NCBI RefSeq assembly: GCF_024256385.1
Contig: NZ_JAMLFW010000002.1
Coordinates: 1,302,001 to 1,366,000 of the forward strand
Direction: 5' to 3'
Length of the DNA stretch: 64,000 bases
DNA from: Anatilimnocola floriformis
GTDB lineage: Bacteria > Planctomycetota > Planctomycetia > Pirellulales > Pirellulaceae
Both the position numbers and the translations under genes were made by a program. The notes below the pieces were generated by a model. That model worked only from the letters and a program-made list of their open reading frames with translations, ran no database searches and was not told where the DNA came from. Positions within the stretch are counted from its first letter, which is position 1, and every line of letters starts with the position of its first letter. Positions 10,278 through 21,100 of the stretch are shown here, piece by piece.

Positions 10278-12062
10278 CTACGGCGCGCGCTTCGTCACGG
10301 TCACGCTCTGAATCAGATACTTGTTGAACTGATTGCCGTCACTTTCCAGGTTGAAATTGAAGCCCCAGTAGTTCACGAACTGTGGGTCGTCGATTTTCCA
10401 AGTGATGGTGTGCCACTTCTTGTTGTCCGGCACCGTGTACCAACCACCAGCCGTTTTGAAACCGTTGGTCGATTCATAAACCAGCTTGAAACCGCTGTTG
10501 TCATTGGCCTGGTTGCGGCGGACGACGGCGGTGATTTCGATCGGGGCGTTTGTGTAGCTGAAGAAGTTCGGATCGACGGTAAACATGTTGCCGCCGGGAA
10601 CATTTCCCGCGCGAGCACTGCCGCCGTAAGCGATGACCGCGGCAGCGACATCAGCGCCGGCCAACGTGTGCAAACCTTTCTCGACGGTTGTTTCGCCGAA
10701 CTCGATCGAGACCGATTTTGCATTCGAATAATCGCCGCCCCAGTCGAACGGCTTGGGCTTGTTGGTCTTGGCTTGGGTGATGAGTGACTCGGGCGGATCG
10801 AGCACGATGACGGGAGAAGGAGTTAGTTCGATGCTCCGCGCGGCAAAGACATTGGCGGTGATCGGATTGACGATCTTCACTTCCTTCCCGAAGTCGACGA
10901 CCGGCGGTTTGCCCGGGCGTGACCAAGTGGCGAGAATCGTCGACTCGGCCCCTTGAAGCGCAAAGCCGTAGTGCTGATCGTTCAGTAGAACCCAGCCGAG
11001 ATACTGCGGCCGATTGCCGAAGTGCTTGATCATTTGCTCCATCGCGGTGTACGAAGGTCGGTGCGTGCCCTTGGCATCGATCAGACCCATCGGGCCGCTA
11101 TCGCCGTCGCGACCTTCGAACCATTGAATGCACGACACGCCCTGCGCGATGCCCATCGTGTAAGCCTTGACCAGCGCGCGGGCCTGGTGATCATTTCCCT
11201 TGCTCGCATCGGAACCGAGTTCGGTAAAGATGATCGGCACGTTGACCTTGTTCGGATTCTGCGCGGCGAGCATCCGCCGCACCGTCGGCACGATGCCCAT
11301 GTAAACCGCATCGGCGCCGCTGTTATTGGCCACGCCGTTCAGCACTTCGTAGGGATGCAGCACGATGTAATCAAAATGGTCTTTCGCGCCGGCTTTGATG
11401 ACCTGCTCCAGATAATTCACATGCGCGCTCTTCGCCGAGAGTCCGATTTGATAGTTCGGATCGACGGCCTTCGCGGCATCGTGCGCGGCGACAACGAGCT
11501 TCGCATAGTCGGCGGGCGTTTGATCCTTGCCCGTGCCGTTTGGCGGCTCGTTCCAAATCTCCAGGTGCTTCGCTTTTCCCTGCGCTCGCTTGGCGACTTG
11601 CGTAACGTAGTTCGACCACCCCTGCAGATTATTCACCGGCAACGTGCCGGGCTTATCGAGCTTGTTCCAGCGCGCGTTGCCGTGCAGCAGCAAACCAAAC
11701 TCGAACTTTTGATCGGCTAGATATTTCAGCTGCTTGTCGAACTCTTCCCACTGCCATTTTCCCTCTTCGATTTCCAGATCATTCCAAGCCGCGTGCGGCG
11801 TGCGAAAAACGCGCAGCCCAATCGCCGACATCTCCGGCACCCAACTAGCGTTGTCGCCCGCATTGCGGTTGCGCACGTGGCAACCGCCGATGCCGAAGGG
11901 ACTCGAGAACATACCATCGCCGGCCCACCCGCCATTTTTATTCGCGGGTGCATCATCGCCGGCGACCGTGGCCAGCAAACCCAAACAACCGACGAAGCCG
12001 ATCACAATGGCAGGAAATGCCCGACGGGAAACGCCGCGGGAAAGATAATTGCCGAAACTCAT
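10278..12062 (-). CDS. Secreted glycoside hydrolase-like protein (clan A TIM barrel, GH39/GH5-like)
   Basis: 594 residues. The signal region SRGVSRRAF followed by a hydrophobic stretch ending VAGDD marks export, possibly by Tat. The barrel carries the clan-A acid/base motif LEIWNEPPN (Glu near residue 171) and a candidate nucleophile in IIFTELGSD (near residue 281). Further conserved pieces are FGLLLHGNARWN and DYIVLHPYE. From about residue 440 a beta-rich C-terminal module (SVEFGETTVEKGLH to the end) resembles a carbohydrate-binding domain. The substrate is unknown. The ATG at 12062 is preferred over an in-frame TTG at 12080. Its minus-strand neighbours are a Pro/Ala-rich secreted protein and a cytochrome fusion, all exported. 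Confidence 0.75.
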   Translation of the reverse strand: MSFGNYLSRGVSRRAFPAIVIGFVGCLGLLATVAGDDAPANKNGGWAGDGMFSSPFGIGGCHVRNRNAGDNASWVPEMSAIGLRVFRTPHAAWNDLEIEEGKWQWEEFDKQLKYLADQKFEFGLLLHGNARWNKLDKPGTLPVNNLQGWSNYVTQVAKRAQGKAKHLEIWNEPPNGTGKDQTPADYAKLVVAAHDAAKAVDPNYQIGLSAKSAHVNYLEQVIKAGAKDHFDYIVLHPYEVLNGVANNSGADAVYMGIVPTVRRMLAAQNPNKVNVPIIFTELGSDASKGNDHQARALVKAYTMGIAQGVSCIQWFEGRDGDSGPMGLIDAKGTHRPSYTAMEQMIKHFGNRPQYLGWVLLNDQHYGFALQGAESTILATWSRPGKPPVVDFGKEVKIVNPITANVFAARSIELTPSPVIVLDPPESLITQAKTNKPKPFDWGGDYSNAKSVSIEFGETTVEKGLHTLAGADVAAAVIAYGGSARAGNVPGGNMFTVDPNFFSYTNAPIEITAVVRRNQANDNSGFKLVYESTNGFKTAGGWYTVPDNKKWHTITWKIDDPQFVNYWGFNFNLESDGNQFNKYLIQSVTVTKRAP

Positions 12063-12231
12063 AGCTGCTCGCTCGCTCAAGATGCGTGGAAATGCCTGGA
12101 CCGAATTCTAACCAATGTCGATTGCTGCTGTGGGAATCGCGGCAACGATTGGCATTCTGGCAGCCCAACGCGTGAGCGAGGATTTGGGCGCAGCGACATT
12201 CGATCTGGCAATGTGCGGCAGCACCATAGAA

Positions 12232-12253
12232 GCGGTTTCGACTTGGAAACCGC
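12232..12253 (-). terminator. Possible terminator hairpin
   Basis: GCGGTTTC and GAAACCGC pair around a 6-nt loop in the 236-bp gap after the stop at 12299. On the minus strand it is followed by only two T residues, so termination is uncertain. Nothing else was recognised in this gap. Confidence 0.35.
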
Positions 12254-12298
12254 AGGCAGAGAGTCAGCGAATGCTCTGCGTAAAAAGACTCAGCCCGA

Positions 12299-13216
12299 CT
12301 AAGGCTTGGCTGCGGCCGGCAACGCGGTGATCAATTCGCAGTTCAGCGTACTGGCGGTTTTGCCATCGGCTCGCAGCACGTGCAAGGTCGCCTTGCTCGT
12401 CTTGGTCAAACCGAGCACGGGCAACGTGCAGGTCACCATGTTGTTCTTCCATTCGGTGATCGTGGCCGGCAGGGCGATTTCGCCGATTTGCAAAACCACT
12501 TGGCCTTCCTTATCCGACAGATCCTTGCCGTTCAGGGTCACGGTCGCTCCGACCGGAATCTGCGGCAGGGCCACTTCCTTGGGGACAACGACTTCGGCCG
12601 GCGGGGCTTCGGCGGCAGCAGCGTCGGCGGCGAGAGCTTCGAGAGCCTTCTTGGCTTCGAGCGACAAACCGGTCGACTGCACGACGGCGGCTTCGGTTTC
12701 GTTCTCGACTTCCGGTGTGACTGCGTTGCCGGTCAGGTTGAAGACCAAGTGACTCGGCGAGTTGGCGTTGCGATTGCCAGCCACCGTCGCCGGCGCTGGA
12801 GTTTGTGCGGGAGCTGTCGCCTTGCTCGTTGGGGTGCTCTGAGGGGCGGCAGCGTTGTTCACCACGTTGCCGGTGGCCGGCGTGGCTGGTTTGTTCGGGG
12901 CTGCGACCGGCGGCTTGGCGTTGCTCGTGGCACCGCCGATTTGAACGATGGGAGCAGCTACTGCCGGCTTTGGTGCTGGCGCGGGAACCGGCGCAGGGGC
13001 AGGTGCGGTATTGCCGGCGACACCGTTATTTCCGTTGCGATTTCCAGGTCCGTTGCCCTGTTGCCTGCCGCGGGGAGCGATGCCCCCGCCGAGGCGAATG
13101 CCGCCGCCACCGCCGCCGATCCGCACGCCGACACCGTGGGCGTCGACCGAAGCTGTTGTTCCTACGGTACTTAAGGCCACCGCGATGGCCGTCGCGAGCT
13201 TAATTTTGCGAAACAT
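12299..13216 (-). CDS. Secreted Gly-rich/Pro-Ala-rich protein of unknown function
   Basis: 305 residues. A signal peptide (about 1-26, ends near VDAHG) is followed by a glycine-rich patch (VRIGGGGGGIRLGGG), a long Pro/Ala/Asn-rich low-complexity stretch (about 55-165), and a folded C-terminal part (about 170-305) with the pattern of a small beta domain (ATVTLNGKDLSDKEGQVVLQ ... VTCTLPVLGLTKTSKATLHV). The ATG at 13216 starts MFRKIKLATAIAVALS; an upstream in-frame codon would add 28 residues in front of a complete signal peptide. An extracellular or cell-surface location is inferred from the signal peptide; the family was not recognised. Confidence 0.65.
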   Translation of the reverse strand: MFRKIKLATAIAVALSTVGTTASVDAHGVGVRIGGGGGGIRLGGGIAPRGRQQGNGPGNRNGNNGVAGNTAPAPAPVPAPAPKPAVAAPIVQIGGATSNAKPPVAAPNKPATPATGNVVNNAAAPQSTPTSKATAPAQTPAPATVAGNRNANSPSHLVFNLTGNAVTPEVENETEAAVVQSTGLSLEAKKALEALAADAAAAEAPPAEVVVPKEVALPQIPVGATVTLNGKDLSDKEGQVVLQIGEIALPATITEWKNNMVTCTLPVLGLTKTSKATLHVLRADGKTASTLNCELITALPAAAKP

Positions 13217-13338
13217 AGGATCGACTTTCGGGCGGGAATGGGAAAACAGCTGCCTTCGTAAGCGTAAAGCAGCCAGTAATGTTACGTCTAATCGCTCCAA
13301 TTGGCCAGTATTTTCCGGAACTTGCGCCAGGGCGAGAA

Positions 13339-15117
13339 CTACAGCGATTTCAAATATTCCACCAAGTCCTCGATCTCTTCCTTCGTCAGCGGCCGTTCGC
13401 CCGCGACTTTTTCCGGCGAGTGCACGCCCTTCAGAACTTCCGGCAGCGAGCTTGCCCGGCCGTCGTGGAAGAGTTGAGTCTTTTGATAAACGTTGCGGAG
13501 CGTCGGCGTGTTGAAACCGCGGTAAGCGTCCTTCTTCGACTCGAGGCCCACTTCGTGAACTTCGCCGTCAGTGAACATCGGGCCCTTGTGGCACTCGATG
13601 CAGTTGGCCGTTTTGCTGTTGAAGAGAATTCGACCTCGTTCTTGGGCGGCGGTTAGCTTGCCGTCCTTGGCGAGGAACGGATTCGGCGCCGGCTTCAACT
13701 CACGCAGGTACGCGAGCACCGCTTGCACATCGTGATCGTTGGGCTGCGGCCCGTGCATTGTGTCGACGAGGCTCTTGCGCATCGCAGCCGAGAGATCCAT
13801 CTGCCAGCCGTGCCACGTCCACGGCCCGGTGTCGGCGAGATGGTACAGTGGCAGCACTGTCTTGCTGGTGAACGGCGTGCCGTCGTTGAGCGTGTCCATC
13901 TGCACGGTATTCGTGCCGCCCTCGAAGTGGCAGGTCGCGCAGCTGTACCACTGATCGAGACTTCTTCGGGCATCGTGAAAGATCACTTCGCCTTCGCGGG
14001 CCAGCGAAGGTTCGCTGGGCGAGCCGAGCGCGATCTCGCGTTTCAGCTCGCGCGCTTTCAAATCGACAATCTGCACGCTGTTTTTGAAGTAGTTGGCGAC
14101 ATACACCGTTTGATCGTCTTTGCCGATCTTGATTCCCTGCGGCCGACCGCCGAGCTCGATGCGAAAGAAGCGGTCCTTGTCGCGCAGCACTTCATCGGGC
14201 ACATGGTCATCGCTGCCGACGGCTTTCAAGGGGAGATCGTTCGCGCGATAGACCAGCAGCTCATGCGTGCCGCCGGCAGCGACAATCATTCGCTGTTCGT
14301 CATTCGTCAACGCAAAGCCATACGGATCGGCAATGGCTTGGCCGCGCGGATCGAGGGCCATCGCTTCGCGGCGCGAGTTCGCATCGAGTCGCACCCGACC
14401 AACGCGGCTGGCCAGCACCCAGCCCTGGCGAATGTTGGCGATGTTCAACGGAAAACCGCGGTAGGTCATCCATGTGGTGTAAACATGTTCTTGATCGCGG
14501 CCGATCTGCATCTGGCCGATGTTCAGCCCCATGAAGGTCTCATGGAATTTCTGCTTGCCTGTCGCGAGATCGATCACGCTGATGCCCCGATCGCCGCTCG
14601 CGCCGACGGCCAGTGTCTGACAATCGGACGACAGCGCAAGATGCCGCGGCCAACGCCCGACGGCGATCTTTTGCACGACGTCATTCGTCCGCAGATCAAC
14701 TACGGCCACTTCCGCCGTCGCCGTCAGCGACACATACGCCGTGTTGCCGTCCTTACTCACCACCACACTGTGCGGCAGATAGCCAAGCTCGATCGAGCGA
14801 ACGAGCTTCAACTGTTCGCCGTCGATTTTCACTCGCTGCAACTGCCCTGCGTGATGGCAGGCGATCAGCAGTTCCTTGGCATCGGGCAGCAGCGCAATGC
14901 CCGTGGGATGATCGCCGACCGGCAGTTCGTGCAGCACCTTGCCATCGCTCACGCGCACGAGCGAAACGCTGTCAGCCGATTGGTTGATCGTCGCCAGCCA
15001 CGATTCATCGGGCCCGAGCACGAGATCGACCGGGCTCCGATCAACTTCGGCGGCGTCGCACAGCAGGGCTGCGCTGCCCAGCAAACAAGCCAGCGCGGCG
15101 AAGCGAGCAAACAGCAT
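13339..15117 (-). CDS. YncE-like beta-propeller fused to dihaem cytochrome c peroxidase (MauG/CcpA-type) domain
   Basis: 592 residues with a signal peptide ending at about LCDAAEV. Residues about 30-370 form a seven-bladed YncE-type propeller (repeated D-G-K and ALSPD-like units such as GDHPTGIALLPDAKELLIACHH and YLPHSVVVSKDGNTAYVSL). The C-terminal 210 residues hold two c-type haem sites, CATCH near 394 and CIECH near 507, with the CcpA/MauG surroundings FHDARRSLDQWYSCATCH and FNTPTLRNVYQKTQLFHDGRA. This implies a periplasmic redox enzyme whose propeller may present a substrate; the substrate is unknown. It ends 81 bp before the giant glucan-synthase gene's stop on the same strand side. Confidence 0.85.
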   Translation of the reverse strand: MLFARFAALACLLGSAALLCDAAEVDRSPVDLVLGPDESWLATINQSADSVSLVRVSDGKVLHELPVGDHPTGIALLPDAKELLIACHHAGQLQRVKIDGEQLKLVRSIELGYLPHSVVVSKDGNTAYVSLTATAEVAVVDLRTNDVVQKIAVGRWPRHLALSSDCQTLAVGASGDRGISVIDLATGKQKFHETFMGLNIGQMQIGRDQEHVYTTWMTYRGFPLNIANIRQGWVLASRVGRVRLDANSRREAMALDPRGQAIADPYGFALTNDEQRMIVAAGGTHELLVYRANDLPLKAVGSDDHVPDEVLRDKDRFFRIELGGRPQGIKIGKDDQTVYVANYFKNSVQIVDLKARELKREIALGSPSEPSLAREGEVIFHDARRSLDQWYSCATCHFEGGTNTVQMDTLNDGTPFTSKTVLPLYHLADTGPWTWHGWQMDLSAAMRKSLVDTMHGPQPNDHDVQAVLAYLRELKPAPNPFLAKDGKLTAAQERGRILFNSKTANCIECHKGPMFTDGEVHEVGLESKKDAYRGFNTPTLRNVYQKTQLFHDGRASSLPEVLKGVHSPEKVAGERPLTKEEIEDLVEYLKSL

Positions 15118-15198
15118 GGCAGACCTCGGCTGGTGGGAGTCGTAAGGCGAGAGCTGTTATTTTGGAGGATGGGTGACGCGAACGCCACCGTGCATCCC

Positions 15199-18100
15199 TT
15201 AACGAACCTGCGAGGTCAAGCTCGGAGACTCTTTGCGCTCTGCCGAATTCGGCCAGGTCAGCGTTTGCTTGCCGCCGTTGTGCTGCACGGTGATTTCAAA
15301 ACCGGCCCACATTTCGGGAGCATGCGGAGCTAGCGAAAGACCATCCGCCGTTGCTTGCAGTCCGAGCATTTTTTCCAGAATCACCCGATACAGCCAGGAC
15401 GCGGAACCGGTGTACCACGTCCAACCGCCGCGGCCCTGATGTGGCGCGGCGCCATAAACATCGGCAGCGAGAACGTAAGGCTCGACCTGATAGCGAGCCA
15501 CCTTGTCCGGCGAATCGGCGTGCAGAATCGGATTGATCAAATCGAGCAACGACAAGGCCTGATCGGCTTCGCCCAGCTCGGCGAGAGCTTGAATCATCCA
15601 CGTCGCAGCGTGCGTGTATTGCCCACCGTTTTCGCGGATGCCGGGAAGATAACCCTTGATGTAACCCGGATCCATCGCCCCCTTATCAAACGGCGGCTCA
15701 AACAGCAGCACCAAACCGTGCTGCCGATCGACAAGTCGTTTGACGGCCGATTGCATGCCTTTCCGAGCACGCTCAGGATCACCACCGGCGAACACAGCCC
15801 ACGTTTGCGCGAGCGAATCGATCTGACACTCATCGTTCTGTTTCGAACCGAGCGGCGAGCCATCGTCGAAGTAGGCCCGGCGATACCACTCGCCGTCCCA
15901 GCAATGCAATTCAAGCGCGCGACGGAGCTCGCGCATCGTGGCTTCGTATTCGGTAGCCTTGGTCACGTCGCCGCGCTCGCGCATCAGCGGCAGGAACTCA
16001 TCCATCACCACGAGCAGGAACCAGCCGACCCACACACTTTCGCCCTTGCCTCCTTCGCCGACCTTGTTCATGCCGTCGTTCCAGTCGCCGCAGCCCATCA
16101 GCGGCAAACCGTGCGCGCCAAACTGCAAACCGCGATCAATGGTCCGCAAGCAATGTTCATACAGCGATGCCGATTCGTTTGAGACCTTCGGCTGTTCGTA
16201 CCGCTCGTGCTCGTGCGGTTGTAGCGGCGGTGAATCGAGGAACGTTACCGTCTCGGCCAGCACTTGGTCATCGCCGGTCACGCGCACGTAGTGACCGACC
16301 GCGAGCGGCAGCCACAGCAGATCGTCAGAGAATCGGGTGCGCGTTCCCTTGCCATGCGGCGGATGCCACCAGTGTTGTACGTCCCCCGCGCGATACTGCC
16401 GGGCGGCGGCGCGGAGCAAATGCTCGCGCATCAAATCGGGCCGACTGTAGACTACGGCCATCGAGTCCTGCAGCTGATCGCGAAAACCGTAAGCGCCACC
16501 CGATTGATAGAAAGCCGAGCGAGCCCACATGCGACAGCAAAGGACCTGATACAGCAGCCATTGATTCATCAATAAATCGAGCGAGCGATTCGGCGTCTTC
16601 ACTTGCACGGCAGTAAGAATCTTCTGCCACTGCTCGATGTTTTGTCGAACCGCCGTCGCAGCCGACTCGGGCGAGTTGAACTTCGCCAGAATCCGCCGCG
16701 CATCGGCTTCGTCATCGCCGCTGCCGAGCAGGAAAGTGATTTCGACGGTCTGCCGCGGCGCGAGTTGCAACGCCGATTGCACAACGGCACAGGGATCGAG
16801 CACAGTTCCCGTGCGGCGATCGAGTTCATCGGCATTCAAGCCAGCCGGCGCGGCCCACGAACCATGTCGACCGAGGAACCCCGCGCGATCGGCTGTGTAG
16901 CCGCTCGAACTGCCGAGAACTTTGAGAAACGCGACCTGATTGGGATAGTCGGGATGAAACGGATTGCGGCAGAGAACGGCCTGCGTGCCCGCATCGAAAT
17001 CGGTCCGCAAATGCAAGTGCGTCTGCTCGCGCACGACGCCGAGAACCCATTCGGCAAAGTAGCTGACGCGCAGCGAACGCGGCTTGCTCGAATTGTTGGT
17101 CAGCTTCACGCGGACGATCTTCACCGGCTCGGTTTGATCGATGCTTAGCGTCGTCTCTTGCTGCAAGCCGTCGTTGGCTTGCGTGAATCGCGCGTAGCCA
17201 GCACCGTAATGAGCCCACGTCGTCGCCGACGGGCTCGAAATCATTGGCGTCCAAATCTGGCCTGTAGTTTCGTCCTGCACATACAAAACTTCGGCGGGAC
17301 AATCCTCAACCGGATCGTTCGACCAGGTCGTCAGTTTGTTCTCGCGACTATTGGCAAACCACGAATAACCGCCCCCTGCTTCCGTAATCAAAAAGCCGAG
17401 CTTCTCGTTCGCAACGACGTGCGACCAGGGCATCGGCGGACGTTCGTCGCCACGAACACAAATGCGATATTCCTTGCCGTCTTCGGCAAAGCCACCCACG
17501 CCGTTCCAGAATTCCAGCGACTGAGTTTTCGCAGCATCAACGGGTGGGGCCGGTCGGATAATAATCGCGCCGTTGTTGTCTCGCGCGTAAGTCGCCGTTT
17601 CGGCAGCCAACTGATTGGCGGCATCGAGCTGTTGCGACAGCGAGCCATGTTCGCCGCGGAGCACGCACGCAGCTGCGGTTTCGAACAGTTGCTGTTCTTC
17701 CGCAGGCAAGTGCGCTCCGCGGAGCAAGAAGACACTTGGCTTGTCCGCCGTCGAATTTAGCTCCTGCATCAGCGCGACCATCTGATCCTGCAGCGCGTCG
17801 ATATAGCTGCCCGGATAGTCATTGATGATCACCAGATCGGCGCGGAAACCGCGCTCGCGCCAGAATCGCTGGGCAAGGGCCAAATCGCGTACTAGATCGA
17901 TGTGCTCCGGCTCGGTGACGTGTGCGAGCAAAATCGGCAAGTCGCCCGAGATGCCATGCCGCCAGAGCCCACTTTGCCCCAGGCGATTCTGCGCGATGAT
18001 TTCGACATCGCCGCGCAGGCTCGGATGCGGATAGAGCAGGAACGACGCCAGCCGTTGATATTGATGCACCTGACCGGGGTTCAAATGCTGATGTCGCAGT

Positions 18101-21100
18101 TCCACTTGCGAATAGGCCCACGCCAATTCGAAGACACGCTGCACATGACGCAGCTCGTGATACTGATCGGCCAGCACCATCGCTTCTTCACGCGAGGCAG
18201 CCACCGCCGTCGAAAAGGCCACGACGATCGATTCACCCGGTGGAATCTCGACCGTGCAGCGGAGCGACATAATCGGATCGAGCACCGCGCCCGATGTTCC
18301 TGTGAGACGCTGCGAAACGGCCTGCGGATTTTGCGTCGATCGCCCGCGTCCTAAAAACGCGGCCCGGCTGCTTTCAAAAGAGATGTTGCTCGCGCCGGTC
18401 GCTGGCGTGGCGAGCACATGCACCGCGTATTGCGCGGGCTGTTGCATGTCGCGTGGCCGACGGCGCGCGAGGAGCGCCGTCTCTTCGGCGATGTATTCCG
18501 TTTCGACAAACAGCTTCTGAAAGGCCGCGTGCGACAGATCGGCAGCAGCCGGCGCGAGAACCACTTCGGCGTAACTGGTGACTTCGATTCGCCGCGCCCG
18601 GTGCGAATGATTCGTGATCCGCAGTTGCCGCACTTCGGCTTTATTCTCGGGCGAGACCGCCACTTCAAGTTGCGTCTCGATTTCGCCCTGACGGCGGTGA
18701 AAATCGACTTTATCGATCGCAAAAATCACTTCGTAGTGATCGGGCGCGACGCGCGTCGGTTGATAGGTCGGGGACCAGACGAGATCTTCGTCCAGCTCGC
18801 GCAGGTAGATAAACTGCCCCCAGTGATCGCGGGCCCGATCGCTTCGCCAGCGCGTAACATCGAGCCCTTCGGCCCGGCTAAAGCCACCGCCGCAACTCGA
18901 CAACAGCACGCTGTACTTGCCGTTCGAAAGCAAGTGCGTGCGCGGCAGCGGACTCTCGACACCCATCACGCGACGACTGACCAATTGCTGTTCTTCGCCG
19001 ACGATTGGTTTCTTATCGACTTCGTCGGCGTGGGCCTCGAACGGTGTCATCACCGTCGGCACGCGTTCTTGCAGCAGCAGTTCTGCCGCCCGCGCCATCG
19101 GATGCGCATTGAACCGCCGTTGAATACAACCGCTGTTCAGCAGATTGCCGAGCGCGAGCATTCCCATCCCCTGATGGTGCGCCATGAAACAGCGCACCAC
19201 GATCCGCTGCTTGCCGAAGGGAACTCGCTCGGGAGTGTAGTCGAGCGCGTCGTAAAAACCCCACTCGCCATACGCGCCGGCATCGGCCAGGTGCTGCAGA
19301 TTTTCTGCCGCCGCCGCCGGATCGACGATCAGCGCCATCAGTGTCGAGTAAGGCGAGATCACGAGGTCCTTGGCGAGACCTCGTTTCAAGCCGAGGCCCG
19401 GCACGCCGAAGGAGCGATAGTGGTAATCGGAGTTGACCGCGAGCGCCCCGAACGCCGATTCGGAGATGCCCCACGGCACGTTGTTTTGTCGGCCGTATTC
19501 TTGCTGACGAAGCACGGCGGTGCGGCAACTTTGCGTGAGGAGCGAACCCTCGAACTGCCGCTGAAAAAGTGGCGGCATGAGATATTCGAACATCGTGCCG
19601 CCCCACGAAAGGAGCGCGAACTGCCCGGCAGAAATCGTCGCATGCCGGCCGAGATGAAACCAATGATTGGCCGGCACATCACCCTTGGCAATGGCCAGAT
19701 AACTGGCCAGTCGAGCCTCAGAACAAAGCATGTCGTAGTGCGAACGATCGAGCCGGCCATCTTCGATATTGAAGCCGATCGAAAACAACCGCCGCGCCGG
19801 GTTGTAAAGAAACTTGAAGTCCATATCGAGCGCGAGGCGTTCGACCAGAGTCGACAGCGTCGTTAGTCGCTGCTGCAAATCTTTCGCGGCCTGCGCGCCT
19901 AGCTGCAGCTTCTCGCGCAGCTGGTTTAGGCGAACGCCGTTGCTCGCATCTCCGTTGGCTTTTTCCAGCTGTTGCAATTGGGATTCGACTGCCTGCGGAA
20001 GCGCGGCGATTTCCGCCAGGCTACGCGTGCCGTGCAGTTTCTCGCTGATGCTTTGCCAATCCTTGCGCTGCGCCACTTCCGCGAGTTGCGACTGCCAGGG
20101 AAAGAGCGTTTCGACATCCTGGCAGATGCCTTGCAGCCGAGCGCGAACCAGGCTGGCCTTGCGAATCAGCAACTGCGCCGCGTCGTTGGTGGCGTGTCGC
20201 GCGGGCGCTTCCGGTTGGTTCTTCAGGAAATGTTCGAGGAGCAGGATCGCTTGCTGCCAGCTGTTGCCATCGTTTAGCGCTGCAGGAAGTGCGGCCTGCA
20301 AACTTTCGGCCGCCGCTTGCAGCTGCTGCGACCATTGCCGCAGATCGTTCGGCGCGTCGGCGGGGAGCGCGGTGCAAGCGTGAATCAGCAGCTCAAGAGA
20401 ATCGACGATTCCCTGGCGATGCTCCGCTTGAAGAATTGGTGCGCGGTGTAGTTCATCGATCCCCGCGTGCAATGTCAGCAAGCAAGCCGCGAGGTTGCCG
20501 CTGTCGACGGTCGAAACATACCGCGGCGGCAACGGCTGGAGCGTCTCGGTGTCATACCAGTTGAAAAAATGCCCGTTCAGTTTTTCGAGTCGCTGCAGAT
20601 TTTGCAGGTTGTTCTCCCAGACCGTGGTCACCGCGTGCAGGCCCGTCAAACCGAAATCGCGGGCGATCAGCGCCGAGAGCAGATACAGCCCTTCGTTCGT
20701 CGGTGACAAACGATGCGCGACCTTTTCCTCGGGCTCTTCTTGCACATTATCGACCGGCAACCAATGATCGCCGGGGCCGACGAAGGCTTCGAAGAACGCC
20801 CACGTATCAGAAGCGATCTCGCGCAGCCAAGCGTGCTGCTGCGGCGTGCATTCCGAGCGTTCGACCCGGAGCGGTTGACTCAAATACCAGAGAATCCCTG
20901 GAGCGGCACACCATAAAACAAGGAGCGGAGCGGCGGCGAGCTTCGCAGGCCACGGCAACAGAATGGCGAGGAGAATCGCGAGGATCGGCAACCAGGCGAG
21001 ATTCCACAACAGCGTCCAACGACTGGCAGCCACACGCGATTCCACGGCAGCGGCGGTTTCCCACTCGAGCAAATGGCGACGCGTGATCAACATTCGCACG

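Noticed and set aside
13723-15333. A 536-residue frame opposite the cytochrome fusion
   Set aside because: The sense protein has two CXXCH sites and a signal peptide; the antisense reading has no motif.
18418-19866. A 482-residue frame opposite the glucan synthase
   Set aside because: It is inside an uninterrupted, motif-rich giant gene and has an Arg/His-rich composition typical of shadow frames.
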